Below, piece after piece: positions 30,028-39,021 of a stretch of DNA of 64,000 nt (position 1 is the stretch's first letter; each line of letters starts with the position of its first letter). Source of the DNA: a virus. Both the position numbers and the translations under genes were made by a program. The stretch covers positions 1 through 64,000 of the IMG/VR virus record IMGVR_UViG_3300020183_000023. The stretch is one strand, 5' to 3'. Below the pieces are notes generated by a model. That model had not been told where the DNA came from. It did no database searches and saw nothing but the letters and a program-made list of their open reading frames with translations.

Positions 30028-32946
30028 ATGTCGCATTTTAAACTGTTTGATTTTACCGACCAACATCCAGAAGAAAAACGCCCGTGGAAAAATACTTGGA
30101 ATAATAAAAAAATTTGTGCCAATCCTCATTGCCATTCACATTTTTCATTAGACGGTGGCTCAACCGTTCAATCAATGATTGATCGTGCGATTGAACTTGA
30201 ATATACTCATTTCACTCTTTCGGAACACGGTAATGTAAACAGTGCAGTTTCTTTGTATCGAGAGGCAGAAAAGTTTAATAAGAAAACTCAAAAGATCAAA
30301 CTGTTTCATTCCGTTGAAGGATATATTCGTCATCCTAAAGATGAAAAATCTACACACATAACAATTGGTTTTAAAACTAAACAAGCTTTTCAAAAGTACT
30401 GCGAATTAACACATACCTTATACGACGAAAACCACATGGAAGTCAAATGGGGTGATGTAAAACCTGTTATGACTTTAGAACATTTAGAAGAATTAGCGGC
30501 ATTTGGAATTGTTGTTGGCACTGGATGCATTGGTTCATTTTTTAATTATCCAATTTATAAAACTGGCAACCCTCAAGAAGCACGCGCTCGCTTAGAATGG
30601 GTTATTTCTTTAATTGGCAAAGAAAATATATATGACGAATGGATTGTAGATGATCTAAGTAATTATTATACACCGGCAAAGATTGAAAACGGCACAATCA
30701 TTAAAGAAGCAAGTTTGGAGCTAAATGAATGCTCGCCGCATTTATTACAATATGGCCAAAATAGTCCAAATATCGGTAAGAGTGTTAATAATGTCCGTAG
30801 GGAGTATGTAACTGGCCCACTTAATATTAAGCCCGTGGCCTCACTTGATTCGCATTATGCGCATCGAAAAGATAAAGTGATTCAAGATTCTAAGAACTAT
30901 GGATCTGATTGGATCATGTCTAACTTCCAACATATGCGTGGTGCCGAAGAATATGCGTATGAGGCAAAAAAATTTGCAGAACTAGATGACAAATTCATTG
31001 AAGAATTGCTAGATAACACTGGCGATTACGCTGCTCAATTTGATAATTATGAATTTGGCCCGTCAAAAGAATGGATTATGCCAAATTACCAAGATTCTAA
31101 TCTTAAATGGATTGTAGAAAAAATTAAATCCGAAGAAAGAATTAATTTACAAGAAAAAAATTACGCCGACCGACTTAATTATGAAATCAAAGTCCTTGGT
31201 AATAATGGTGTATTTGATGGTTTAGCATATCTAAGAACTGTTAGTGAAATTTGTGACGAAGCTGGGAAACGAAATATTCTAGTTAATACTCGCGGGTCTG
31301 CTGGCGGAAGTTTATCGTATTTTGCCGTAGGTGCATCTGTAACAGATCCTCTTAAATACGATTTACAATTTGAGCGACATATTACATTAGGTCGTATCAA
31401 ATCTGGTTCATTGCCCGACTGCGATTTAGACTTTGATGTTAAAGACGAAGCTTTGTCGATGATCTATCAAATATATCCTAATCGCGTCCTACCAATTTCA
31501 GTGAACCAAAATCTTAAACCTAGATCTGCAATTAAAGATGCTGAACGATTTATTCTTGGAGCAGTAAGACAAGAAACAGAAATTTTAACCAAGTCAATGC
31601 CCATTGTTCCGCAGGGAAAAGACGAAACGGAGTGGTTGTTTGGTTATGAAGATTTGGAAACTAGCGAGCATGTGCAGGGTTATTTTGAAACTTCTGCAGA
31701 TTTGCAAGCGTATGCGCAAAAAAACCCAGAAATCTGGATGATGGTTGAGCAAATGTGTGGAGTTATGCGTCAAAAATCTTCACATCCATGCGGATTAATT
31801 ATTACGCCAACTGAGAGTAAATACTGGCTTCCAGTTTGTCGCGTTGGTGGTAAGAATGGTGCGCTTGTAACTGCATGGTGCCCAAAAGACTTGGAATGGT
31901 ATCGCGCAGTAAAATTTGATGTACTTGGTGTTAAGAAAATGCAAACTATCAAAAAAGCATTTGAATTAATTAAAAAACGCCATGATGTTGATTTAACTTG
32001 GGGAGAATTTACTCATAGTGATGAAGTTTTTGAAAACATTTATCACACAGGTCAAACCGATGCGACGTTTCAAACAAACACCGCGGGTATTCGTTCTTTG
32101 TGCGTAAGAACCAAGCCAAAAAATATTGTAGACATTTCCAACCTTATTGCTTTGTATCGACCTTCTACAATCGACTGGCAGATGCACTTGCAGCCATCTG
32201 AAGAACGTCCAAGTGGGTTTAACGGTAACGCTATGGAGTTTTATGTCCAATGCTCTGCCGGCCGTCAAAAACCTTACTACATCCATCCAAGCTTAGAGCC
32301 AATTTTTAGTTCTACATTTGGAGTTCCTTTGTTTCAAGAACAAGTCTTGAAACTTGCGCGAGAGGTTGGCGGTTATTCATTCGAAGAGGCAGAAAACCTT
32401 CGGCGTGGTATTGGTAAAAAAGATAAAAAACTCATCAATGAAATTTTGGATGACTTGGAAAGTCGAATTATTCAAAATGATCCATCTTGGAGTGAAAAAC
32501 AAATCCAAGAATTACGGGAAATGGTTATAGCATCTGCTCGTTATGGCTTTAATTGTGCTCATAGCACTTCTTATGGAATTGTTTCTTATGCGACTGCATG
32601 GCTTAAACACCATTATCCAATTGAGTTTTGGACTGCTGAATTGAGTGTAGAATATGGCGATGAAGATAAACTAAGAGAATACTCACAGCTTATTTCTGAT
32701 AAATTATTACAGCCTTCGGTATTGCATTCGGACACTACTGAATTTGTTATTGAAGGGGATAAAATCCGCGTTCCGCTCTGTGTTCTAAAGGGTGTTGGGG
32801 AAGAGGCAGCTAAAGCTGTTAAACGGATAATGCATAATAGTCTAGAGGGAATGGGGTTAACGAAAAAACCCGAGACTGTTAAACGTGCAAAAATATCTGG
32901 TAATAAAGAATCGAATGATAATTTGCTCACGGTCGGGCAAGAATAA
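30028..32946 (+). CDS. dnaE: DNA polymerase III alpha subunit (DnaE-type), C-terminally short
   Basis: 972 residues. The N-terminal PHP domain carries HCHSHFSLDGGS (~34-45), LSEHGN and later LDSHYAH. The palm has PDCDLDFD (~463-470), the basic segment LKPRSAIKDAERFILG, SSHPCGLIITPTES, and VKFDVLGVKKMQ (~630), which supplies the third catalytic aspartate. Fingers and beta-binding regions include FQEQVLKLAREVGGYSFEEA, NLRRGIGKKDKK and CAHSTSYGIVSYATAWLKHH. It ends shortly after VPLCVLKGVGEEAAKAVKRI, the start of the HhH region, so most of the HhH and the OB-fold are absent. The missing part appears to be a separate gene at 48383-49201. This should be the replicative polymerase. Confidence 0.92.
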   Translation: MSHFKLFDFTDQHPEEKRPWKNTWNNKKICANPHCHSHFSLDGGSTVQSMIDRAIELEYTHFTLSEHGNVNSAVSLYREAEKFNKKTQKIKLFHSVEGYIRHPKDEKSTHITIGFKTKQAFQKYCELTHTLYDENHMEVKWGDVKPVMTLEHLEELAAFGIVVGTGCIGSFFNYPIYKTGNPQEARARLEWVISLIGKENIYDEWIVDDLSNYYTPAKIENGTIIKEASLELNECSPHLLQYGQNSPNIGKSVNNVRREYVTGPLNIKPVASLDSHYAHRKDKVIQDSKNYGSDWIMSNFQHMRGAEEYAYEAKKFAELDDKFIEELLDNTGDYAAQFDNYEFGPSKEWIMPNYQDSNLKWIVEKIKSEERINLQEKNYADRLNYEIKVLGNNGVFDGLAYLRTVSEICDEAGKRNILVNTRGSAGGSLSYFAVGASVTDPLKYDLQFERHITLGRIKSGSLPDCDLDFDVKDEALSMIYQIYPNRVLPISVNQNLKPRSAIKDAERFILGAVRQETEILTKSMPIVPQGKDETEWLFGYEDLETSEHVQGYFETSADLQAYAQKNPEIWMMVEQMCGVMRQKSSHPCGLIITPTESKYWLPVCRVGGKNGALVTAWCPKDLEWYRAVKFDVLGVKKMQTIKKAFELIKKRHDVDLTWGEFTHSDEVFENIYHTGQTDATFQTNTAGIRSLCVRTKPKNIVDISNLIALYRPSTIDWQMHLQPSEERPSGFNGNAMEFYVQCSAGRQKPYYIHPSLEPIFSSTFGVPLFQEQVLKLAREVGGYSFEEAENLRRGIGKKDKKLINEILDDLESRIIQNDPSWSEKQIQELREMVIASARYGFNCAHSTSYGIVSYATAWLKHHYPIEFWTAELSVEYGDEDKLREYSQLISDKLLQPSVLHSDTTEFVIEGDKIRVPLCVLKGVGEEAAKAVKRIMHNSLEGMGLTKKPETVKRAKISGNKESNDNLLTVGQE

Positions 32947-33016
32947 AAAAACAAAAACTTATTTTTTGTGGTGGCGATCTAACTTTCCTAATTGGAAAAG
33001 TATTATTAAATACAAG

Positions 33017-33238
33017 ATGCCAACTCGAATCAATAAGAAAACAAATTATAGAAATAAAACTGGGTTGCCTAGATTTTTTTGGGTGATGTTGACAGATTCT
33101 AAAGGGCAGCCAATTCCTATAGAAGAAATTGAAAAATTAACAATATTTGAGTGTTCTTCAAAGATAGATTTATTAGAGTATTTAGCAGAAAAAAACTTTC
33201 CAGAAGAAATAATTAATTTATTTACTTCAAAACTCTAA
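33017..33238 (+). CDS. Small protein of unknown function
   Basis: About 73 residues from ATG 33017 (MPTRINKKTNYRNKTG). The open frame extends upstream into the polymerase gene, to 32885, but no good ribosome site supports either start, so the start is uncertain. It has a basic N-terminus followed by FFWVMLTDSKGQPIPIEEIE and a helical end. Its 3' end overlaps the convergent spanin-like gene by 12 bases. No family is recognised. Confidence 0.4.
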   Translation: MPTRINKKTNYRNKTGLPRFFWVMLTDSKGQPIPIEEIEKLTIFECSSKIDLLEYLAEKNFPEEIINLFTSKL

Positions 33239-33781
33239 CTTAATACCAAGGCTGACAGCTTTTTCTTTTACTTGAAATCCAGACTCCAACCAAAGTGGTC
33301 CGTAGATTCTAATCCCAGCATTAACTAAATAGTCTAAATCTTCACTTGGAAGAGTGCTTAAAACTTTATCTATTGGTTTTTGTACAGAAAATCCCACAGA
33401 ATATTTTGACTGATTATATTTTTCAGTAATTTCAGTTTCTTTTTTAAGGTTTTCTTTTTCTTTAGTTTCTTTTGATTCTTTTTTCTCTTTTTGTTTCTTT
33501 TCTTTTTCTTTTTCAGAAGTTTTTGATTCTTCGCTAGTTGTTTCTTCGACTTCGCCGTTGGGTTTTGTTACACGAGTTGTGGTTTTCTTTTGCCATTTTT
33601 TAGATTCATATTCTCTTTTTAGTTTTTCTTTTTCTTCGGCGATAATCTTTTCTGTTTTTTCTTTATCAATAGTTACGACTTCTTTGATTTGAACATCTGG
33701 TTTTGGTTTATTGCCATATCCAATTGCATAACCACCAATTAAAGCGACAACGCCAATGATTAGATATTTTTTATCAAACAT
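33227..33781 (-). CDS. Spanin-like membrane-anchored coiled-coil protein
   Basis: About 184 residues from ATG 33781, which overlaps the endolysin stop by 8 bases; a longer reading would start inside the endolysin gene. Residues ~5-22 form one membrane segment (YLIIGVVALIGGYAIGYG). A long Lys/Glu-rich coiled-coil-like region follows (EKEKEKKQKEKKESKETKEK). The C-terminal ~60 residues are beta-like (YSVGFSVQKP, AGIRIYGPLWLESGF, KAVSLGIKLEF). Position after holin and endolysin plus an N-terminal anchor and coiled coil fit an inner-membrane spanin. The beta-stranded tail is not typical of lambda Rz and might contact the outer membrane. The role is inferred. Confidence 0.5.
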   Translation of the reverse strand: MFDKKYLIIGVVALIGGYAIGYGNKPKPDVQIKEVVTIDKEKTEKIIAEEKEKLKREYESKKWQKKTTTRVTKPNGEVEETTSEESKTSEKEKEKKQKEKKESKETKEKENLKKETEITEKYNQSKYSVGFSVQKPIDKVLSTLPSEDLDYLVNAGIRIYGPLWLESGFQVKEKAVSLGIKLEF

Positions 33782-34217
33782 AAGGATTATTCTTTTGTAA
33801 ATCGCGCCATGATAAATTTTGAGGATTATATTCAAAGTGGGCGGTTTCTTTGAATTTTTTCCAATTACCAGCCCACCTTAAACCTTGTGGTTCTAGTTCG
33901 GTCTTAACTAACCCCCATACTTTTTTATAAAGCTTTTCGTCCCAAACAATATTTCCAGTTTTATCTACAAAATGAAAATCTGCCGCAATTCTATAATTAT
34001 GCGTAGACTGACCACCTTTGGCATTTGTTACAATTTTCCCTGGCTCAGTTCTGCCAAGAGCATATAATTTATCTTGGTCTTCCGATGAACGATAACAAGA
34101 ATGGCATTGCATATTAAGATTATTTTTATGTGCTATTTCTAGCATTTTTTCGACAACTTTTTTTGCGGCTGGCATCAAATCTTCAAGAAGTTTTTTTGTT
34201 CTTTTGTCCATTTCCAT
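33774..34217 (-). CDS. Endolysin, M15-family zinc peptidase
   Basis: 147 residues. It fits the VanY/CwlK/T5-endolysin class of L-alanyl-D-glutamate or D,D-peptidases that cut cross-linking peptides of peptidoglycan. The zinc ligands read as H73 in GGQSTHNYRIAADFHF, D80 in the same motif and H127 in KETAHFEYN. The preceding CYRSSEDQDKLYALGRT is the usual substrate-side motif. Its length is normal for a single-domain enzyme; there is no signal peptide, so a holin is needed for export. AGAGGAT lies upstream of ATG 34217. It overlaps the holin-like gene by 35 bases and the spanin-like gene by 8. Confidence 0.85.
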   Translation of the reverse strand: MEMDKRTKKLLEDLMPAAKKVVEKMLEIAHKNNLNMQCHSCYRSSEDQDKLYALGRTEPGKIVTNAKGGQSTHNYRIAADFHFVDKTGNIVWDEKLYKKVWGLVKTELEPQGLRWAGNWKKFKETAHFEYNPQNLSWRDLQKNNPYV

Positions 34218-34413
34218 TTGTAATATCCTCTTTAATCATGCGAGGTTCTTTGTAAGCTTTTTCTACACCATTTACTGCCGCTAAAGCAATAGCAACAGAA
34301 GCAATAGAATTAACAACTTCTACATCATTCACAAAGCCTAAAATAGCCAATAAAGTGATTGTATAAAAAGCTATCGCAGTTCTGCGACAACCATTGAATG
34401 GCTTTAATAACAT
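34183..34413 (-). CDS. Holin-like small membrane protein
   Basis: 76 residues with two hydrophobic segments (AIAFYTITLLAILGFVND and VVNSIASVAIALAAVNGV). The N-terminus is short and basic and the C-terminus charged (KEDITNGNGQKNKKTS), the usual layout of a small two-segment holin. It starts on a TAATG overlap with the upstream stop and lies directly in front of the M15 peptidase, completing a lysis cassette. It should form the inner-membrane lesion that releases the endolysin. The family is not resolved. Confidence 0.65.
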   Translation of the reverse strand: MLLKPFNGCRRTAIAFYTITLLAILGFVNDVEVVNSIASVAIALAAVNGVEKAYKEPRMIKEDITNGNGQKNKKTS

Positions 34414-36560
34414 TATTTTTTCTTTAGTTTTGAAACCATGTTTTTCAACTTAGTTACACTACCAAAGCCCTGTTGTTTATAAGGTTTATCATTTATTGTT
34501 TTTTGTTCTTTCATATGCTCAGAATAATTACCAATAGTATCTTCTTCTTTTGGCGGTTGAGCGGTTGCCCCTTCCCGTCGTTTTTCTAAAAACGACGGAT
34601 TTTTTGCCGCTTGTGCTGATTTTTCCATAGATTTCTCCGTAGGATTTTTTGTTGATTCTTGTTTTTTAGTTTTTTTTGCTCTTTTTTTGATTTCATCTGC
34701 AACGCGACTAGAATCAATATCTTCCTGTGCTTGTATTGGTATACGATTAGACAGAAAATCATATTCTCCTGGGACAGAATCTACCACAGATTGTGGTACT
34801 TCTTCAATCTTCTTTTTTGAAGTTTTGCCTGCAGACGGAATATGTTCATGTGATGGAATTTCAGGTTGACGCGCAGTACTAGCAACTCTATCTCCAGTAA
34901 TTGTATAAGCATCACCAGTTCTTTTTGTGTTGACAGCTCTTCTGCTCAAATCTTTTGCCGCTAATTCAGAAGCTACTCTTGAGTTATTGCTCGGATCAAA
35001 AAATTGTTTTGATTGTTGTTGTAATTCAGAACGAACTTCAGGAGTATCCGGCCTTGGTTCCCACGCATTAACTCCACTAAAAACTGTTTCTCTTGTATCA
35101 ATTTTCTGTGGTTCAGCTCTGACTGAAGGAGGAGCGCCCGCTCGACTATTTGGCATTATTATATCTGCAGCAGCCTGCATAATATTAATTGGTTTTGGAG
35201 CAGGTAATGGAGCAAGACCTCTTTTTACTCGTTTTTCATTTTCTGCTTTAACTTGTTTAGTTTTCTTAGCGTGTAAATGTTCCGCAATAATTTCTGCTAG
35301 CTCTAAATGCTTTTCGCTAATTTTATCAGTAAAGGCTCTATTTGGTATATCTCTAGCAACTGGGTGTCTTAATCTTAAGCCTTTTATTCCAGATTGTTCC
35401 GTTGTATCTTTTCCTTGTTTTTCTGTATCTGCTATAGGATTAGCTGCAATCCATTTTAATGCTCTAAAATCCGAAAGATGTTCGTGCCTTTTTAAAGGCG
35501 GTAGCCCTGTGGCCGCTCTTTTTTGATTTGTTTCATTAAAATGATTTTCCTCAAAATTATCATCATCAAACAAACTATTTATTTTATTTCTTTCTAATTC
35601 AATTGTTAATTTAGGATTATTGATTTTTAAATCATTTATTCTTTCTTGTATTTCTTTTGTAGTTAATTTTATCTTTTCGTTTCCAGTCAAAAGTTGGCTG
35701 TACAGCTTTATAACAGAAGGATCTACTTTTCGTGGAGTTATAACTGTTTCTGAAGTATCTGGTCTTGCAATATCAAGGCCGGACGGATGATCTAATGCAT
35801 GGCGACGAGGATGTGTTGGTGCGGGTGTTTTTTTCTTTTCTGCTTCAGGTAAGTTTTGCCAATTTAAAAATTCTTGGTGACGAGGATGGTCAGGATTTTG
35901 AGGATTTTGTGCCCAAAGCTCTTCTTCTCCATTACCCTGCGGCGCTAATGATTCCGCAGTATTCAAAAATTCTTCGGCATATTGTTGCGCCGTTTTTCTT
36001 GCAGATTCTGGAAGTAACGCATTTCCTGTTTGTTTTACAAAATGTTCTGCGGCATCGTGTGCATCTCGCCAATCTTTTATTGATTCTCTGTGTGCATCTG
36101 CTATTTCGTGCAATTGAGATTCATGTGTAGATTTTACAGGTTCTTGTTTCAGCTCTTGTTTTGCACTAGCAATTTTTTGTTGTATTGAATTTTTTGCATT
36201 TGCCCATTTATCTGCTCTTGTCCCATATGCATCTGCGACCGCTTGATTACCTGAATTTTGTCCCAGTTTTGCATAATTTCTAAACATAGATTCAACGGCA
36301 GAAGCCAAGGCAGCGGCTTCTTGGTATTTTGATTCATCCATCAGGCGTTTTACGTGTGAACCTAAGTTTGCATGGTTTTCTGAAGCTGAAAGTGCTGGGT
36401 CAAATATGTGATTTTCGCCGCGAGTCAGGCTTATTCCTCCCTTTATTTTACCAGAGTATAAATCGGCAATTTGTTGTTCTGATAAACCCGCAGCTTTATT
36501 TTTTGAAGATGCGACTCTTGCTTTTTCTAGTCTTGATAAATTAATAGATGGTTGTTTCAT
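34413..36560 (-). CDS. Large disordered basic protein
   Basis: 715 residues, very hydrophilic, rich in Lys, Ala, Pro, Gln and Asn. A helical N-terminal third (residues ~80-220) includes YQEAAALASAVESMFRNYAK and ARKTAQQYAEEFLNTAESLA. The rest is largely disordered (KRVKRGLAPLPAPKPINI, ERKEK-type clusters), ending in a Lys-rich tail (VTKLKNMVSKLKKK). It starts on a TAATG overlap with the 791-residue gene upstream and shares its composition. No enzymatic motif was seen. It could be an internal virion or DNA-associated protein, but that is a guess from basic composition and late-gene context. Confidence 0.6.
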   Translation of the reverse strand: MKQPSINLSRLEKARVASSKNKAAGLSEQQIADLYSGKIKGGISLTRGENHIFDPALSASENHANLGSHVKRLMDESKYQEAAALASAVESMFRNYAKLGQNSGNQAVADAYGTRADKWANAKNSIQQKIASAKQELKQEPVKSTHESQLHEIADAHRESIKDWRDAHDAAEHFVKQTGNALLPESARKTAQQYAEEFLNTAESLAPQGNGEEELWAQNPQNPDHPRHQEFLNWQNLPEAEKKKTPAPTHPRRHALDHPSGLDIARPDTSETVITPRKVDPSVIKLYSQLLTGNEKIKLTTKEIQERINDLKINNPKLTIELERNKINSLFDDDNFEENHFNETNQKRAATGLPPLKRHEHLSDFRALKWIAANPIADTEKQGKDTTEQSGIKGLRLRHPVARDIPNRAFTDKISEKHLELAEIIAEHLHAKKTKQVKAENEKRVKRGLAPLPAPKPINIMQAAADIIMPNSRAGAPPSVRAEPQKIDTRETVFSGVNAWEPRPDTPEVRSELQQQSKQFFDPSNNSRVASELAAKDLSRRAVNTKRTGDAYTITGDRVASTARQPEIPSHEHIPSAGKTSKKKIEEVPQSVVDSVPGEYDFLSNRIPIQAQEDIDSSRVADEIKKRAKKTKKQESTKNPTEKSMEKSAQAAKNPSFLEKRREGATAQPPKEEDTIGNYSEHMKEQKTINDKPYKQQGFGSVTKLKNMVSKLKKK

Positions 36561-38935
36561 TATTTTCCACCTTCATTTTGCGGATCTTCATTTGTTTCCG
36601 TAAATTCTTTTAATTTTTCTTTTAGTCCGGCGTGCCTTCGTTTAAAACGAATGTAATCTTCACGATTGTCAGACCTAGCACCCGCCTCTTTGATATACTC
36701 TCTATAATACTGGGGACTAATATTAACAATATCTTTAAAACTTCTAGTAGATCCCACTGGTATTGGTTCTTCGCTAGGAGTTGTGATGGTTTCTGCTGAC
36801 GTAAACAAATCAGGTGATTCTGGTGGTGTGAATTGAGTAGCAACCGATGAATGTGGATTATGCAAATGACTTCTTGGTTGTCCAGTTTTTAATCCCATTA
36901 AATTTTTTTCCGAGGCAGTACTATCTTGTGTTTGTTGATCTGTTTTAAGACCAAAACTTTCTCGAAAAATATCTGCAACTACTCTAGATAAACCCGATTT
37001 ATCTTCTCCAACCATTGCACCCCATAAAGCTTTTGTTCTAGATTCAGGATCGGAGTCTTGTGCATCATCAAATTCTATAGTTGAAGTGCCAGAATTTCCG
37101 GGGCCATGAATATGGCTTCTAGATTGCATTTGTATTCCGGGCGCGGCTTTCATCGCTTCACGTTCTTTTTTTATACGATCATAAATATGCGATTTAAAAT
37201 TAGATAATGGAGTCTGTTCAATTTTATCTTGATTTGCAGCGTTCAGCATTTCTTGTAATTTTGTAACTGTCGGATGATTTGCGGCATCACCCGATTGTTT
37301 TGTTGAAGAGCCTGGTGACGAATTAAGAAATGTATTAACAGTTCCAAGAACATCTTGTGTATGTTCTGGAAATTCTGATACAAATTTGATAATATCGCCG
37401 CCTACGCCTGTTAACACCCTTTGCCTTACAGAAGGGGCATCATTCCCTTTTGTCTTCATACGATTTTCCAAATGCTGAAGCATATTTTTAGGATGTTGAT
37501 CTTTGTAATTTAAACGAAATTCTCGCCCTTCTAGCTGAACAGAAGATGGCGTTGCGCTTATTTGTGGATCTGGTTCATTAAGATTGCGTTCTACATATTG
37601 CCTAACAACCGGTTTTTTTGCTTTTGATTGAACTGATGCCGGCGTTGTCGGATTTGTTATTGTTTGTGCTACTGATTGTGTTGCTGGCTTATCGGACGGA
37701 AGATCCTTGTCATCTAGATCTATCCCCAAATTATCCCAATCGACTGCGGCCTTTGTTAAAGATTTATTTATTAAAGGTTTAGAACCAAGTCCTAAAAATT
37801 TTCTTTTAGCCATATCTACTTCTGGCTTAGACGCTGCTGGTTTAGGTTTTGATTGTTTTGTTTTCCAATTAGAAATAAAATTTTTAAATTTTTGTTTGAA
37901 ACTATCTTTTTGTTTTGACTCATTTTCCTGTATGGGTTTACCATACAATTGATGAAATCGATTTAAAATTGTTTTTTTATCATTCGCAGATAACTTAGCA
38001 TGATTTTGTATTTTATTTGCAAACCCTTTTTTCCATTGTTCCAGCGCCTCTGAATCTAAATGCTCGTGCATATTTGTAGGTAAAAAAATTGGTTGATCTT
38101 CTTTTTTATTATTTAAAAATGACACAGGACCAGAAGGAGAATAATTCTGATCTTTGGGCGGTGGGGGATATAAAACACTAGATGGAATCGTAGATGGAAG
38201 AGCAATGTTATTTTTCTGTTTTTTCCGAGCTTCTTCTCGTTCTTTTTTCCATTTTTCAGACGGCGGTGCATATTGAATTTTAGGCGTCGATTGTGCGGAT
38301 AATGGAATATCTTCTTTAAATCCACCAGTATGTATTTTTGCTGAATGTTCTGGTTCTGTTACAGCCGACATCGTAGACAAGGGAATCGTCCCTGTCGGCG
38401 GTAGTGTTGGTGCAGCTTGCTTTGAACTTTTAGGATTTTTTTGTTTTTTCGTCTTTGATTCTTTTTTAGCTTCCACAGGAGCAGCTGTTGGTTTTGATTC
38501 TTTTTTAGCTTCCACAGGAGCAGCTGTCGGTTTTGATTCTTTTTTAGCTTCCACAGGAGCAGCTGTTGGTTTTGATTCTTTTTTAGCTTCCACAGGAGCA
38601 GCTGTCGGTTTTGATTCTTTTTTAGCTTCCACGTTTTGTTGCGTATCAGCGCCATATAATTCATCAAAATTAGCCGCATCATTTTCAGCAAGAGGCGGTA
38701 ATTCTTTAGATGATACAGTTTGTTTTGATTCTTTTTTAGCTTCCACAGGAGCAGCTGTTGGTTTTGTGGTTTTTTGTTTAGAAGAAGTTTTAATTGTTTT
38801 AGGTTTTGACGAGGGTTTGTCAGATGGAAGGTTGCTGTCATCTAGTGCGTCTTGCCAATTGTCTTTTTGTAATAGATCTGATTTTTTATCAGATGTAATC
38901 AAAAAACGCATCTTTTTCAAATGATTTAAAACCAT
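36560..38935 (-). CDS. Large disordered protein with 13-residue repeats
   Basis: 791 residues. Near the N-terminus are tandem copies of VEAKKESKPTAAP plus one separate copy, an Ala/Lys/Pro-rich low-complexity region. LPSDKP occurs twice (near residue 37 and near residue 410), suggesting an internal duplication. A possibly folded part lies around EGREFRLNYKDQHPKNMLQH to EFPEHTQDVLGTVNTF. Two His-containing motifs recur (SRSHIHGPGNSG, PRSHLHNPHSS). AAGGA is well placed before ATG 38935. It is the first gene of the lysis-region operon. Function is unknown. Confidence 0.6.
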   Translation of the reverse strand: MVLNHLKKMRFLITSDKKSDLLQKDNWQDALDDSNLPSDKPSSKPKTIKTSSKQKTTKPTAAPVEAKKESKQTVSSKELPPLAENDAANFDELYGADTQQNVEAKKESKPTAAPVEAKKESKPTAAPVEAKKESKPTAAPVEAKKESKPTAAPVEAKKESKTKKQKNPKSSKQAAPTLPPTGTIPLSTMSAVTEPEHSAKIHTGGFKEDIPLSAQSTPKIQYAPPSEKWKKEREEARKKQKNNIALPSTIPSSVLYPPPPKDQNYSPSGPVSFLNNKKEDQPIFLPTNMHEHLDSEALEQWKKGFANKIQNHAKLSANDKKTILNRFHQLYGKPIQENESKQKDSFKQKFKNFISNWKTKQSKPKPAASKPEVDMAKRKFLGLGSKPLINKSLTKAAVDWDNLGIDLDDKDLPSDKPATQSVAQTITNPTTPASVQSKAKKPVVRQYVERNLNEPDPQISATPSSVQLEGREFRLNYKDQHPKNMLQHLENRMKTKGNDAPSVRQRVLTGVGGDIIKFVSEFPEHTQDVLGTVNTFLNSSPGSSTKQSGDAANHPTVTKLQEMLNAANQDKIEQTPLSNFKSHIYDRIKKEREAMKAAPGIQMQSRSHIHGPGNSGTSTIEFDDAQDSDPESRTKALWGAMVGEDKSGLSRVVADIFRESFGLKTDQQTQDSTASEKNLMGLKTGQPRSHLHNPHSSVATQFTPPESPDLFTSAETITTPSEEPIPVGSTRSFKDIVNISPQYYREYIKEAGARSDNREDYIRFKRRHAGLKEKLKEFTETNEDPQNEGGK
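38454..38632. repeat. 39-bp tandem repeats (4.5 copies)
   Basis: Units begin at 38454, 38493, 38532 and 38571, followed by a partial unit from 38610. They differ at a single position that alternates between T and C in GCTGTTGG/GCTGTCGG. The alternation implies that a two-unit block was duplicated. One isolated further copy lies at 38724-38762. They encode the VEAKKESKPTAAP repeats. Confidence 0.95.
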
Positions 38936-38945
38936 GATTTTGTCC

Positions 38946-38974
38946 TTGACTTTTTGTATATTTTAATATATTGT
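38946..38974 (+). promoter_or_regulatory. Candidate sigma70-type promoter for amidoligase operon
   Basis: The 86-base divergent gap contains TTGACT (38946-38951), a 17-base spacer and TATTGT (38969-38974) on the plus strand, ~48 bases before the ATG at 39022. Unlike the structural-gene promoters it has a recognisable -35, so it may be read by host polymerase early in infection. Confidence 0.4.
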
Positions 38975-39021
38975 CTTTAAATACTAAAACGTTAATATAA
39001 ATTATACACCTGGAGTCATCT

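Noticed and set aside
30172-32954. Minus-strand ORFs across the polymerase gene
   Set aside because: All lie antisense to the strongly supported PolIII alpha frame.
34927-35526. 199-codon plus-strand ORF opposite the 715-residue gene
   Set aside because: Antisense shadow, no ribosome site, Ser/Leu/Phe/Cys-rich; the minus-strand gene is coupled to neighbours by start/stop overlaps.
38359-38841. 160-codon minus-strand ORF rich in Leu/Lys repeats
   Set aside because: Frame shadow of the 39-bp repeats inside 36560-38935; composition is unlike a real protein.
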